Shown here: in pieces, positions 1-6,889 of the stretch
Layout: each line of letters opens with the position of its first letter
How positions within the stretch are numbered: the first letter of the stretch is position 1
Assembly (NCBI GenBank): GCA_018970625.1
Contig: JAGWVZ010000041.1
Coordinates: forward strand, 1-14,241
Reading direction: 5' to 3'
Source: Myxococcales bacterium
GTDB taxonomy: Bacteria; Myxococcota; Bradymonadia; REDH01
Length of the DNA stretch: 14,241 nucleotides
Translations under genes and position numbers: made by a program
Notes under the pieces: model-generated
What the model was told of the DNA's origin: nothing
Databases searched by the model: none
What the model saw: only the letters and a program-made list of their open reading frames with translations

Positions 1-327
1 GTGTGCGAGGAAGACGGCGACTCGGAGGGCTCCGAAGACGACTCCGATGATGCCGACGAAGAAGCCGAAGGTGAAGAGGACGAGTCGGCTGATGGCGCAG
101 AGGCAGATGAAGCCGAAGGTGCTGAGACCGACGACGCAGACGCAGACGCAGACGCAGATGCAGACCCGACCGATCCTGCTGAACCGGCTGATTCGGAAGA
201 AGACGCTGAACCGACGCCCGGCGCGCAAAAGGACGTTGGCGAGTCCGTCAGTAGTGATATCGAAGAGATCGATGAAGCTGCTGTCCCGGAGCGCAATCTT
301 CCGTCGACGGTCATCTGTCACGACTGA
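1..327 (+). CDS. C-terminal part of a highly acidic protein (5' end outside window)
   Basis: The frame is open from the first base and ends at a TGA at 325-327, so this is the 3' part of a gene that begins upstream; the GTG at position 1 is probably just an internal valine. The 108 visible residues are almost entirely Asp, Glu, Ala, Ser and Pro, including a run of Asp-Ala repeats at about residues 45-55. No domain, membrane segment or catalytic motif is visible. Such a tail is probably disordered. It lies 24 bases before the envelope-protein gene on the same strand and may be the first visible member of the sigma-factor operon. Function is not recognisable. Confidence 0.6.
   Translation: MCEEDGDSEGSEDDSDDADEEAEGEEDESADGAEADEAEGAETDDADADADADADPTDPAEPADSEEDAEPTPGAQKDVGESVSSDIEEIDEAAVPERNLPSTVICHD
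133..165 (+). repeat. GACGCA hexanucleotide microsatellite
   Basis: About five and a half copies of the 6-base unit GACGCA occur in a row (one copy reads GATGCA), encoding alternating Asp-Ala in the acidic tail. The unit is a multiple of three, so gain or loss of copies would keep the reading frame and only change the tail length. Confidence 0.8.
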
Positions 328-351
328 CGAAACACCCGACCATCGCTTGCC

Positions 352-1677
352 ATGAAGCATCGCTCGCACACAGCCCTGACAGCGCTCCTGGCTGTGTGCA
401 CGTGGTTGCCTCTGACCGCTCAGTCGCAAAGCGGTGACTGCGAACGCAGCGTGGTGGTCGACTCCGCAGCACCAGAGCTTCGCACCGAACTCCACAGTCT
501 GCTCGCCGCACATGGACTTGATGTTGTTTCATCTGCATCAGGCTCTGTGTGCGGCGTTTTTAGTGTTGCGATTGCTACGGATGATACCGGACAGTACCTG
601 ATAACCCTCCGGGACTCCGACGGTCACTCCAGCTTCAGGGCGCTGCGAGACATTGGTACCGTCATCACACTGGTCGAATCGTGGGCGAGACCAAACGCCG
701 CCGACGCGTTGGGACTGCTCTTTCCCGACCCGCCCCCCCCTGAAGCGGTTGCGGCCGAAGGCTCGTCCATACCGGCCGTTGCCCCGTCACTGCCTGACGA
801 AGCGGTTTCAGCCGAAGGCTCGTCCATACCGGCTGTGGCCTCGTCGCCGCCTGACGGAGCGGCTGAAGCTGCGGCGGTGGAACCATCCATTGTGAACACG
901 CCAGACATGACGCAAACGCCAGCAGACAGCACGGCGGAAGAGGGGTTACAGGGCCCTGTAATCGACGTGCTGCCACTGCTTTCGCCCCGGCTGTTGTCGG
1001 CGTTACCGGCCTTCTCTGCCGCCTTTGCGCAGTCAGGACCCCGACTTTCTCAGGCGGGTCTCAACACGCGGGCTTGCATGGGTCAGCGCCGATTCTGCGC
1101 CGGGTACGATGGAACCTTTGTGGCTGGACCTGCCTCCAGTCTCATGAGTACACCAGCGCTCACGGCGTGGCTCCACGCCGACCTGGCTCTCGTGTCTCGC
1201 TGGCGGCAAACGCTGATCGTTTCGGGCATGGGGCTTGGCGTGCGCTGGATGTCGGCGTCAGCCGTCTTTAGTCGCCTGAGCCGTCCCGCACAGCAGACGC
1301 TGGCCGATGCTGCCCGCGCAGCCCCTCCGGATACCGACGAGCCGGTCACTCCGGTACCCGACCCGGGCGGCGAGCCAGATGAGCCCGGCCCCGAACCAGA
1401 GGAGCCGGAAAACGAGGGCGCCGGCAACCCGGAGGAAGAAGCTGAACAGAAGGCCGCTCGTGATGACCCATCGATCGGTCGGGTCTCCGACGCCTTCGCG
1501 CTCTCGAGTCAGCTCTTCGTGCACTTCGACATTCCCGTCTCGCAGCGATTGGCCATCACGCCTGGCGCCGCGTTTGTCATCGCACCGGTGAGCAACAGTA
1601 TTCCAGCATACCGACCAGCGGGGCTCGACTGGTCGGTCATGATGTGGGTCGGCCTGCGTCCAGGACGCCATCGATGA
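352..1677 (+). CDS. Secreted envelope protein, repeat linker and beta-barrel-like C-terminus
   Basis: Not a family I can name; 441 residues. Residues 1-25 look like a Sec signal peptide (basic start, hydrophobic core, Ala-Gln-Ser before likely cleavage). Residues 26-125 form a small alpha/beta-like domain with two cysteines (C30, C67) that could form a disulfide. Residues 131-168 are two copies of a 19-residue repeat beginning EAV and containing EGSSIPAVA. From about residue 235 the chain has alternating hydrophobic stretches typical of outer-membrane beta strands, interrupted by a Pro/Glu/Asp-rich insertion (about 327-372) and resuming to the C-terminus. The stop overlaps the ATG of the sigma factor (ATGA, 1674-1677), which implies coupled translation and a shared pathway. 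I infer an outer-membrane or periplasmic partner of the sigma/anti-sigma pair; whether it is sensor or output is unknown. No clear ribosome binding site precedes this ATG. Confidence 0.75.
   Translation: MKHRSHTALTALLAVCTWLPLTAQSQSGDCERSVVVDSAAPELRTELHSLLAAHGLDVVSSASGSVCGVFSVAIATDDTGQYLITLRDSDGHSSFRALRDIGTVITLVESWARPNAADALGLLFPDPPPPEAVAAEGSSIPAVAPSLPDEAVSAEGSSIPAVASSPPDGAAEAAAVEPSIVNTPDMTQTPADSTAEEGLQGPVIDVLPLLSPRLLSALPAFSAAFAQSGPRLSQAGLNTRACMGQRRFCAGYDGTFVAGPASSLMSTPALTAWLHADLALVSRWRQTLIVSGMGLGVRWMSASAVFSRLSRPAQQTLADAARAAPPDTDEPVTPVPDPGGEPDEPGPEPEEPENEGAGNPEEEAEQKAARDDPSIGRVSDAFALSSQLFVHFDIPVSQRLAITPGAAFVIAPVSNSIPAYRPAGLDWSVMMWVGLRPGRHR
733..740 (+). repeat. C8 homopolymer inside the envelope-protein gene
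   Basis: Eight consecutive C bases encode part of a Pro run (residues 128-130), directly before the 57-base tandem repeat. Slippage by one base here would frameshift the protein at about residue 130 and remove the barrel-like part. Confidence 0.85.
742..855 (+). repeat. 57-base tandem direct repeat (2 copies)
   Basis: Copies run 742-798 and 799-855, each 19 codons. The protein copies differ at only three of 19 positions (residues 131-149 and 150-168). A decayed third start (Gly-Ala-Ala-Glu-Ala) follows. The repeat sits in a Pro/Ala/Ser-rich linker between the N-terminal domain and the barrel-like half, so copy number would set linker length without changing frame. Confidence 0.9.
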
Positions 1678-2264
1678 CACAAACCGGTCGCATACTCGCC
1701 TTCAGGCCGCCCGTTGTGCCGCTGGAAGAGCGCTCTGACGCCGCCCTGCTGGATGCGTGTGTACAGGGAGAAAAGGCTGCGCTCGGCATCCTCTATCGTC
1801 GACATGCCACGAGTGTGCTGCATTTCTGCGCCCGCCTGTCTTCCCGACAGCTCTCTGACCTCGAGGATATTGTGCAGGAGGTGTTTCTTGTCGTCTGGCG
1901 GAGCGCCGCGGACTTCGAACATCAGTCGGCGGTTCGCTCCTGGCTGTTCGGCATCGCCGCCAGAATGGTCCGTGGAAATCAACGACGCGACGCACGACGC
2001 AGAGACATCGACGCGACGCGACTGCACGAGCTGGAGACTTCGACCGGGGGTGAGGCTCACTACATGTCGCGACATACCATGCATAAACTGAACACCGCCC
2101 TGCAAAAACTTCCTGCAGAACAACGCGAAGCCTTCGTGCTCTGCGATGTGGAAGGGCTCGGCGGAAAAGAAGCAGCCACAGTCCTGCACGTTCCAGACGG
2201 CACGCTGTATCGACGCTTGTTTGAAGCTCGTCGCGCCCTGCGCTCGGCTCTGGAGGGACCATGA
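1674..2264 (+). CDS. ECF-family RNA polymerase sigma factor
   Basis: A 196-residue extracytoplasmic-function sigma-70 factor that would direct RNA polymerase to a dedicated promoter set. Region 2 is at about residues 37-103, with the characteristic DLEDIVQEVFLVVW stretch (62-75) and a following SWLFGIAARM segment (89-98). Region 4 is at about 138-190, with LPAEQREAF (146-154) and a helix-turn-helix ending in GTLYRRLFEARRALR (176-190). Region 3 is absent, as usual for ECF factors. I chose the ATG at 1674 over an in-frame ATG at 1644 because it gives the 4-base ATGA overlap with the upstream gene and removes a non-conserved extension. The anti-sigma gene overlaps its 3' end by 4 bases, so the factor is probably held inactive by that protein. 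The exact ECF group cannot be assigned by eye. Confidence 0.93.
   Translation: MTQTGRILAFRPPVVPLEERSDAALLDACVQGEKAALGILYRRHATSVLHFCARLSSRQLSDLEDIVQEVFLVVWRSAADFEHQSAVRSWLFGIAARMVRGNQRRDARRRDIDATRLHELETSTGGEAHYMSRHTMHKLNTALQKLPAEQREAFVLCDVEGLGGKEAATVLHVPDGTLYRRLFEARRALRSALEGP
2252..2256 (+). promoter_or_regulatory. Ribosome binding site GGAGG for the anti-sigma gene
   Basis: A full GGAGG lies four bases before the ATG at 2261, inside the last codons of the sigma-factor gene. It supports the overlapping start and strong coupled translation of the anti-sigma protein. Confidence 0.75.
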
Positions 2265-3739
2265 CGAATCCACACACCCCGGCGAAAGGTTGCCCGCGCG
2301 CTCATGAAGCACTCTCGCGACCCTTCGACGAGCCGTCGAACGACTGGATGGCCCACAAGGAACACTGCGCAACCTGCCAGCAGGCATTCCATGAGCTGCG
2401 CGAGATCGGACGACTCGCCAGAGCCTTGCCGGTTCCCCTCTGGCATGCCGAACAGGTCGCGGCGGGCGAAGCGCGTCTGCTCGCGACCCTTCAGAATCAG
2501 AGCTCCGTCTCAGAGGCAGAGCCATCGGCCGTGCAGCCGGAGAGTGAGCAGGGCGAACGTGAAGCCGACGCTGGCGACTGGATACAACAGCTGGCCGAGG
2601 TTCCAGAGCGGCGCCGGAAGCTCCCCGCGTACGTCTGGGCGTTGATTGCAGCTTCGCTGCTGCTCGGGTTTGGCATGCTGCTGGGCCGAACCACAACCCC
2701 GACGACCGAAGAGTTCAACCCGGACGTGCCCGCTACGACGACCGCGATCTATCGCGCCAGCGTTCACAGTGACGATGCACGCTATGCGTTGGTAAGCCCA
2801 CAACCAAACGAAATCATTAGGCTTTACGAGGGAACCATCACCGTTTCGGTCACGCCGCTCCAGCCAGGCGAACGCTTTCGGGTCATCACCGGCGATGGCG
2901 AGGTCGAAGTCCATGGCACCATCTTCGACATCACAGCCATCGAGGATTCGCTGACCACGGTGCGGGTTCACGAGGGTGTTGTCGCGGTGCGCCCCGAAGA
3001 GCAGCCGGCGACCGAGCTGCGCCATGGGGACCGCTGGACATTCAACACCGGGCTTGCCGGCCCGACGCCGCCATTACCCGCAGCGACTACACCGCAGCCA
3101 CCGTCGCCCTTGCCCATCGAACCTCACCTGGAACCTGACATCGCGCCGCTGCCAACAGCTCCGCCATCGGCACAGGTGCGACCTTCGCCCGAAGCTCCTC
3201 AGCATGCAGCTACGCACGCGATGAACCCCCGTGACGCGTCTTCGGACACGCGCGCTGATCGAGACGCTGCAACGCATGCCACCGACGGGAACCCGCAGTC
3301 CGGCACAGGGGCTGTGCCTACGGCTTCGACCGCCGTGGAAGTACCTCCTTCGACGCCGACCGGACCCGACGAGCTCGCCTTTCAACGTGGCTGGGAGCTG
3401 CTTCAACAGGGTCAGGCCAGCGCAGCCGCGACAGCATTCGCTCAGGTTGGCTCGCAAAGCTCCGTGGCCGAGGACGCTGCGTTCTGGCGAGGCATCGCCC
3501 TCGGACGAAACAGGCAGTTGCAGGCCTCCGAGCGGGCTCTCCTCGACTTTGTCCGTCGATACCCGGCGTCGGCGCGCGTCGCCGAAGCCTGGTTGGCCAT
3601 CGGCATGATTCGCTCTCAGGACGGCGGCGCAGACGCGAGGGTCGCGCTGGAGCGTGCGCGTGAGCTGGGTACCGGGGCTGTCCGGACAAGCGCCGACACT
3701 GCCATTCGACAACTCGATGCGGTCGGCTCGCCCGACTGA
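2261..3739 (+). CDS. Membrane anti-sigma factor: zinc-finger motif, FecR domain, TPR-like tail
   Basis: A 492-residue single-pass membrane protein that probably sequesters the sigma factor encoded just upstream. The cytoplasmic N-terminus carries the H-x3-C-x2-C motif of zinc-binding anti-sigma domains (H32, C36, C39), with C11 or H15 as a possible fourth ligand. A membrane segment spans about 121-142. Residues about 160-250 match a FecR-type periplasmic domain, ending in the typical pattern VEVHGTIFDITA (214-226 region) and VRVHEGVVAV. A Pro/Thr/Ala-rich linker follows (about 266-369), then a helical, TPR/YbgF-like tail (about 370-490) with RGWELLQQGQ and LLDFVRRYPAS segments. Zinc-type anti-sigma domain, FecR sensor and tetratricopeptide tail on one chain suggest signal reception in the periplasm, perhaps by contact with the adjacent envelope protein. 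Assignment as anti-sigma is firm; the signal is unknown. Confidence 0.9.
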   Translation: MTNPHTPAKGCPRAHEALSRPFDEPSNDWMAHKEHCATCQQAFHELREIGRLARALPVPLWHAEQVAAGEARLLATLQNQSSVSEAEPSAVQPESEQGEREADAGDWIQQLAEVPERRRKLPAYVWALIAASLLLGFGMLLGRTTTPTTEEFNPDVPATTTAIYRASVHSDDARYALVSPQPNEIIRLYEGTITVSVTPLQPGERFRVITGDGEVEVHGTIFDITAIEDSLTTVRVHEGVVAVRPEEQPATELRHGDRWTFNTGLAGPTPPLPAATTPQPPSPLPIEPHLEPDIAPLPTAPPSAQVRPSPEAPQHAATHAMNPRDASSDTRADRDAATHATDGNPQSGTGAVPTASTAVEVPPSTPTGPDELAFQRGWELLQQGQASAAATAFAQVGSQSSVAEDAAFWRGIALGRNRQLQASERALLDFVRRYPASARVAEAWLAIGMIRSQDGGADARVALERARELGTGAVRTSADTAIRQLDAVGSPD

Positions 3740-3808
3740 GGGTGGTGTCTGCGTACACCGAACCTGCGCCTCAGGCCAACACCGGCGCGTGGCAACGCCC
3801 TGCCAACC
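3740..3808. other. Convergent intergenic gap without clear terminator
   Basis: This 69-base gap separates the converging anti-sigma and rhomboid genes. It holds two weak 5-base stems (GGTGT/ACACC near 3744-3759 and TGGCA/TGCCA at 3790-3805), neither followed by a T-run on either strand. I see no convincing intrinsic terminator. Confidence 0.5.
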
Positions 3809-4654
3809 TCATGGGGCCGGCGCATCGGGCATCAACGGCTTCAGGGCAACCTCGTAGCATCCCTCAAAACGATGAACCGAAGACAGGCACTGCGTGGCGT
3901 TCATAAACACCATGCTGATGGCCCACAGGTTCAACCCCGTCACCAGGGTCGCCAGCCAGCGCACGCGATCCGGCGATGGCATGGGCTCTACCGACGCCGC
4001 TCGTGCAACCAGACCAAAAACGAATCCCGTCAGTAGCCCCCCAAGGTGCCCCCAGTGGTCAATGCCGGGCTCACCCGCCAGCACGATGACGTTCAGCACC
4101 AGCATCACGATGACCTGCTGCGCAAACGACTGCGTGATCTGGCGTGGCACCGACCGCCGATAGCGGATCGCATACCCCAGCACGGCACCGAGAAGGCCTG
4201 CCAGACCGCCCGAGATACCGATCGACAACCCATCCGAAAACACCAGCCCCAGCACACTGCCGCCCAGAATACTGAACGACAGCACCAGCATAAACCGCCA
4301 GCGATCGTAGAGCCGCTCAATGGATGGACCCATAAAAAATAGCGTCACGCCATTGACGCCCAGGTGCCCCCAGCCGCCGTGCAACCACCCCGCTGAGACC
4401 AGGCGCCACCATTCATGCTGCTGCACAATCAGGGGCCGCACACGCCCGCCCGACATCAGCACGGCGTCCAGCGGCAGGTCCGCCATACCTGGCTGCTCAT
4501 GAACCGACCCCAACACCACATGGCTCCAGATGGTCATGAGGGCACACACCGCGATGACAATGCCCGTCATCAGGGAGCGCCGCGAGAACGCTCGCGCCAG
4601 CCTGGTTTCGGCCAGATAGGCTCTCAGCTCCGCCTTTTGCGCTTCCATACTCAC
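3809..4654 (-). CDS. Rhomboid-family intramembrane serine protease
   Basis: A 281-residue polytopic inner-membrane protein with about seven hydrophobic segments. The rhomboid signature is complete: H92 and the H97-x3-N101 element (oxyanion side) in the second segment, the catalytic GISG motif with S148 in the fourth, and the partner histidine H203 in the HWGHLGG stretch of the sixth. It is therefore predicted to be an active protease that cuts substrate proteins within or next to their membrane segments. Length is close to E. coli GlpG. I chose the GTG at 4654 because GAAGG lies seven bases upstream; an ATG two codons later (4648) is possible. It is the last gene of a three-gene minus-strand unit, 18 bases after the ThiD-like gene. 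Its natural substrate is unknown; the single-pass membrane protein encoded first in the unit is a candidate. Confidence 0.92.
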   Translation of the reverse strand: MSMEAQKAELRAYLAETRLARAFSRRSLMTGIVIAVCALMTIWSHVVLGSVHEQPGMADLPLDAVLMSGGRVRPLIVQQHEWWRLVSAGWLHGGWGHLGVNGVTLFFMGPSIERLYDRWRFMLVLSFSILGGSVLGLVFSDGLSIGISGGLAGLLGAVLGYAIRYRRSVPRQITQSFAQQVIVMLVLNVIVLAGEPGIDHWGHLGGLLTGFVFGLVARAASVEPMPSPDRVRWLATLVTGLNLWAISMVFMNATQCLSSVHRFEGCYEVALKPLMPDAPAP

Positions 4655-4661
4655 CAGATAA

Positions 4662-4666
4662 CCTTC
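4662..4666 (-). promoter_or_regulatory. Ribosome binding site GAAGG for the rhomboid gene
   Basis: On the minus strand GAAGG stands seven bases before the GTG at 4654, in the short gap after the ThiD-like stop codon. It favours the GTG start over the ATG at 4648. Confidence 0.55.
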
Positions 4667-4672
4667 ACAGCG

Positions 4673-5455
4673 TTAAATCAGGAACTGTGCACGACCTTTT
4701 CCAATCCGGACGACGGGCAATCCTGCCATCCATTCCCGGGCCAGCTGCACAGCGGTAACCACGTCGTGCCCATGCGCCAGCCCCGCGGCAATGGCCGACG
4801 CCAGCCGACAGCCGGTCCCGTGCACATCGCCATGCGCCCAGCGCTGCGGGGGCAGCACCTGCAGGTCGCCGTCCATCGCCAGAATGTCGGTGCCGGTGCC
4901 GGCTTCGAGGTGTCCGCCTTTGCCGAGCACCATGGCACCCGTGCGTTTTTGCAGGGCGGCGGTCTGTACGGCGAGCGCGTCCACATCGCACGCCGGCGTG
5001 GTTTCGAGCAGGGCGGCCAGCTCGGGCACGTTCGGGGTTACCAGCACGCCAGGCCGAAGCGCCGCACGCAGCGCGGCGGCCATCTCACCGGTCGCGAGCG
5101 GTGCGCCATGGGTGGTGCCACCTCGCAGCACAGGGTCCATGACGAGCGGCCCTACACCGAGTTCGTGGTGCAGTCGAAGCACACAGGCGACGGCCTGCGG
5201 CGAGGCCAGCACGCCCGTTTTCCAGACGCGAGGCGCGGCGTCGGCTGCCGCGCGCCGGATCTGCCTTTGCAGCAGGTCCAGATCGACGGGCCAGAACCCG
5301 ACCACGCCGTGCGAGTCCTGCTCCACGATGGCTGATTCGACGAGCAGGGGCCACACCCGGTGCGCGCGCAGGGTCATGGCATCAGCGACGACGCCAGCGC
5401 CGGCGAGGGGGTCTGTGCCTGCGACGACCAGCACCGTAGGTGGCGCCGGATTCAT
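4673..5455 (-). CDS. thiD: ThiD-type hydroxymethylpyrimidine (phosphate) kinase
   Basis: A 260-residue ribokinase-fold enzyme matching the ThiD family, which phosphorylates 4-amino-5-hydroxymethyl-2-methylpyrimidine and its monophosphate with ATP to supply the pyrimidine half of thiamine diphosphate. Visible motifs in order: AGTDPLAGAG (12-21, family AGSDxxGGAG), a Gln (Q46) where ThiD binds the pyrimidine, DPVL (107-110), TPN followed by PE (140-145), KGGH (179-182) and the anion-hole/catalytic HGTGC (212-216). It starts three bases after the upstream stop (TGA-AGC-ATG), so translation is probably coupled. No other thiamine gene is in the window, so a salvage role is possible. The N-terminal loop departs from the consensus (PLAGAG for PSGGAG), so a related kinase substrate is not excluded. 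Confidence 0.85.
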   Translation of the reverse strand: MNPAPPTVLVVAGTDPLAGAGVVADAMTLRAHRVWPLLVESAIVEQDSHGVVGFWPVDLDLLQRQIRRAAADAAPRVWKTGVLASPQAVACVLRLHHELGVGPLVMDPVLRGGTTHGAPLATGEMAAALRAALRPGVLVTPNVPELAALLETTPACDVDALAVQTAALQKRTGAMVLGKGGHLEAGTGTDILAMDGDLQVLPPQRWAHGDVHGTGCRLASAIAAGLAHGHDVVTAVQLAREWMAGLPVVRIGKGRAQFLI

Positions 5456-5458
5456 GCT

Positions 5459-6760
5459 TCAGAAGGTGCTGACAGGCTGCTGCTCGGCGAGGTCCGAGAT
5501 TTCGGGCAGCAGCTGCTGGGCGTGAGTGCCAGCCATTTCAGCGATCTGTGTTTTGATGTAGGTGGAGCGCTGAACGTAGCGCTGCAACGCGGTGGACAGC
5601 TGCGGGCCGGTCTGCAGCGCGGCAGCGTCGACGCGGAGCAGGTTGAAGACCGGCACCTGATTGACGCTACCATCGGGCGTGGTGACCGAGACATGCGGCA
5701 TCTGGTCGGCGGCGGGAGCGTCCGCGGGCAGCATGGTGGTTTCGAGGGTCTCGTAGGTGACGCGCAGAGCGTCACCTGGAACAAATGGCACGGGTTCGGC
5801 ACCATCAGCGCCGGTCGAGGCGTTGTAGCGGTTCACGGTATCGACAAAGTCGAAGACGAAGCCGTACTGGGCAGTGGCGGCGTTGCCGGCCAGCTCGGCG
5901 TCGATGGCGGCCTGCTCTGCGGCGGTGATGTTCAGGTGCGACTGAACGAACTGGGCCATGAAGGCGGTCCGGTTCGAGAAGTCGATGAGCCGTCGTGACA
6001 GCACCGGGTCGGTGCTGAGCATGGCGCCGGCGCGCGCGATGACGTCGCCACCAACCACGGGAGGTGTCTCACCGTAGGCGGCACGGAGCGCGGCGTCGAA
6101 CTCGGCGCTGTAGGTGGTCTCGACGGGGAAGGCCATGATCTGGCCGTTCAGCTCCGAGATTTCGCGGGACACAGCGCGAAGCGGCTCGACGATGTTGTTG
6201 GCGCCATTGATGCGTTCGTTGGCGAGACGACGCTCGCTGGCCCCCAGGCCAAGGGCGAGTCCGCCGACAATGCCGCCCATGGCACACAGGGCGCCAATGA
6301 CGAGGAACGGAACCAGCGACTTGACGCCGGGCGCCTTGATGGAGGGGTCGAAGGCGTTGGGGTCAAACACGACGGCAGAGTCGTCGGTCACGCGGGCCGA
6401 GAAGTCTTCCTCATCGGATGCGGCGCGCGCAGGGGCAGCGGCAGGCCGCGGCGCCGGGGCGGGCGCCACAGCAGGTGCAGCAGGCCGGGCAGCAGCGGGC
6501 GCACTCGCAGCCACAGTCGCAGCCGGGGTCGCAGCCGGGGTCGGCGCCGCGACGCTCGCAGCCGCATCGGAAGGCTTGTTCAACGAGAAGGAAGGGGCCG
6601 CAACGGCGTCGCCCGCCTCTGCGCCCGCCTCTGCGCCGGCATCAGCGGCGTCAGAAGCGTCGTCAGCGCCTTCGGTCGCACCACCGTCACCCTCTTCACC
6701 AATACCAAGGCGCGCCTTCAGGTCATCCAGGTCTGCACCGCCGCGTCGTCGGGTTGCCAC
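5459..6760 (-). CDS. Single-pass membrane protein of unknown function with Ala/Pro linker
   Basis: I do not recognise a named family. From the GTG at 6760 the protein has 433 residues: a basic then acidic N-terminal segment (TRRRGGADLDDLKARLG, residues 3-19), a low-complexity Ala/Glu/Pro region (about 25-115), an acidic patch, one membrane segment (about 148-173, ending in a Gly-rich stretch), and a mainly helical C-terminal domain of about 260 residues with no cysteine in it apart from the membrane segment. Charge distribution suggests the N-terminus is cytoplasmic and the C-terminal domain periplasmic. The frame stays open upstream to 7000, but GGAG eight bases before 6760 and the start of protein-like sequence support 6760. 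It is the first gene of the unit with the ThiD-like kinase and the rhomboid. The short Leu/Asp motif plus long linker looks like a tethered interaction peptide, which is inference. Confidence 0.75.
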   Translation of the reverse strand: MATRRRGGADLDDLKARLGIGEEGDGGATEGADDASDAADAGAEAGAEAGDAVAAPSFSLNKPSDAAASVAAPTPAATPAATVAASAPAAARPAAPAVAPAPAPRPAAAPARAASDEEDFSARVTDDSAVVFDPNAFDPSIKAPGVKSLVPFLVIGALCAMGGIVGGLALGLGASERRLANERINGANNIVEPLRAVSREISELNGQIMAFPVETTYSAEFDAALRAAYGETPPVVGGDVIARAGAMLSTDPVLSRRLIDFSNRTAFMAQFVQSHLNITAAEQAAIDAELAGNAATAQYGFVFDFVDTVNRYNASTGADGAEPVPFVPGDALRVTYETLETTMLPADAPAADQMPHVSVTTPDGSVNQVPVFNLLRVDAAALQTGPQLSTALQRYVQRSTYIKTQIAEMAGTHAQQLLPEISDLAEQQPVSTF

Positions 6761-6768
6761 TGTTCGTT

Positions 6769-6772
6769 CTCC
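6769..6772 (-). promoter_or_regulatory. Ribosome binding site GGAG deciding the 6760 start
   Basis: On the minus strand GGAG lies eight bases before the GTG at 6760. No comparable site precedes the upstream in-frame starts out to 7000, so it decides the start chosen for the membrane-protein gene. Confidence 0.55.
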
Positions 6773-6859
6773 GTGTCGGTTCCGAATCCAACGACCGCAC
6801 GCGTTCCCTGTGCAGGGCAACGGCTGCGCGACCGAAAAATGCTCTTCTCGTCGCGGTCG

Positions 6860-6889
6860 TGTGTAGCGTCTGACGCTCAAAAACGTCAA
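6860..6889 (-). promoter_or_regulatory. Candidate promoter for the membrane-protein/ThiD/rhomboid operon
   Basis: On the minus strand TTGACG (6889-6884, five of six matches to the -35 consensus) is followed after 18 bases by TACACA (6865-6860, three of six to the -10). The spacer contains the perfect inverted repeat AGCGTC-T-GACGCT (6865-6877), placed where a repressor would block polymerase. The start codon is about 100 bases downstream. The weak -10 makes this tentative. Confidence 0.3.

Noticed and set aside
1509..2696. A 395-codon minus-strand frame opposite the sigma factor gene
   Set aside because: The plus strand encodes a clear ECF sigma factor with coupled starts; the antisense product is Arg/Ser/Ala-rich without domains.
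4415..5335. A 306-codon plus-strand frame opposite the ThiD and rhomboid genes
   Set aside because: The minus strand has complete ThiD and rhomboid motifs; the plus product is a His/Gln/Arg-rich composition artefact.
6519..6542. Two adjacent 12-base GCAGCCGGGGTC copies, considered as a regulatory or mobile repeat
   Set aside because: They lie in the Ala/Pro-rich coding linker of the minus-strand membrane protein and are explained by its low-complexity codons.
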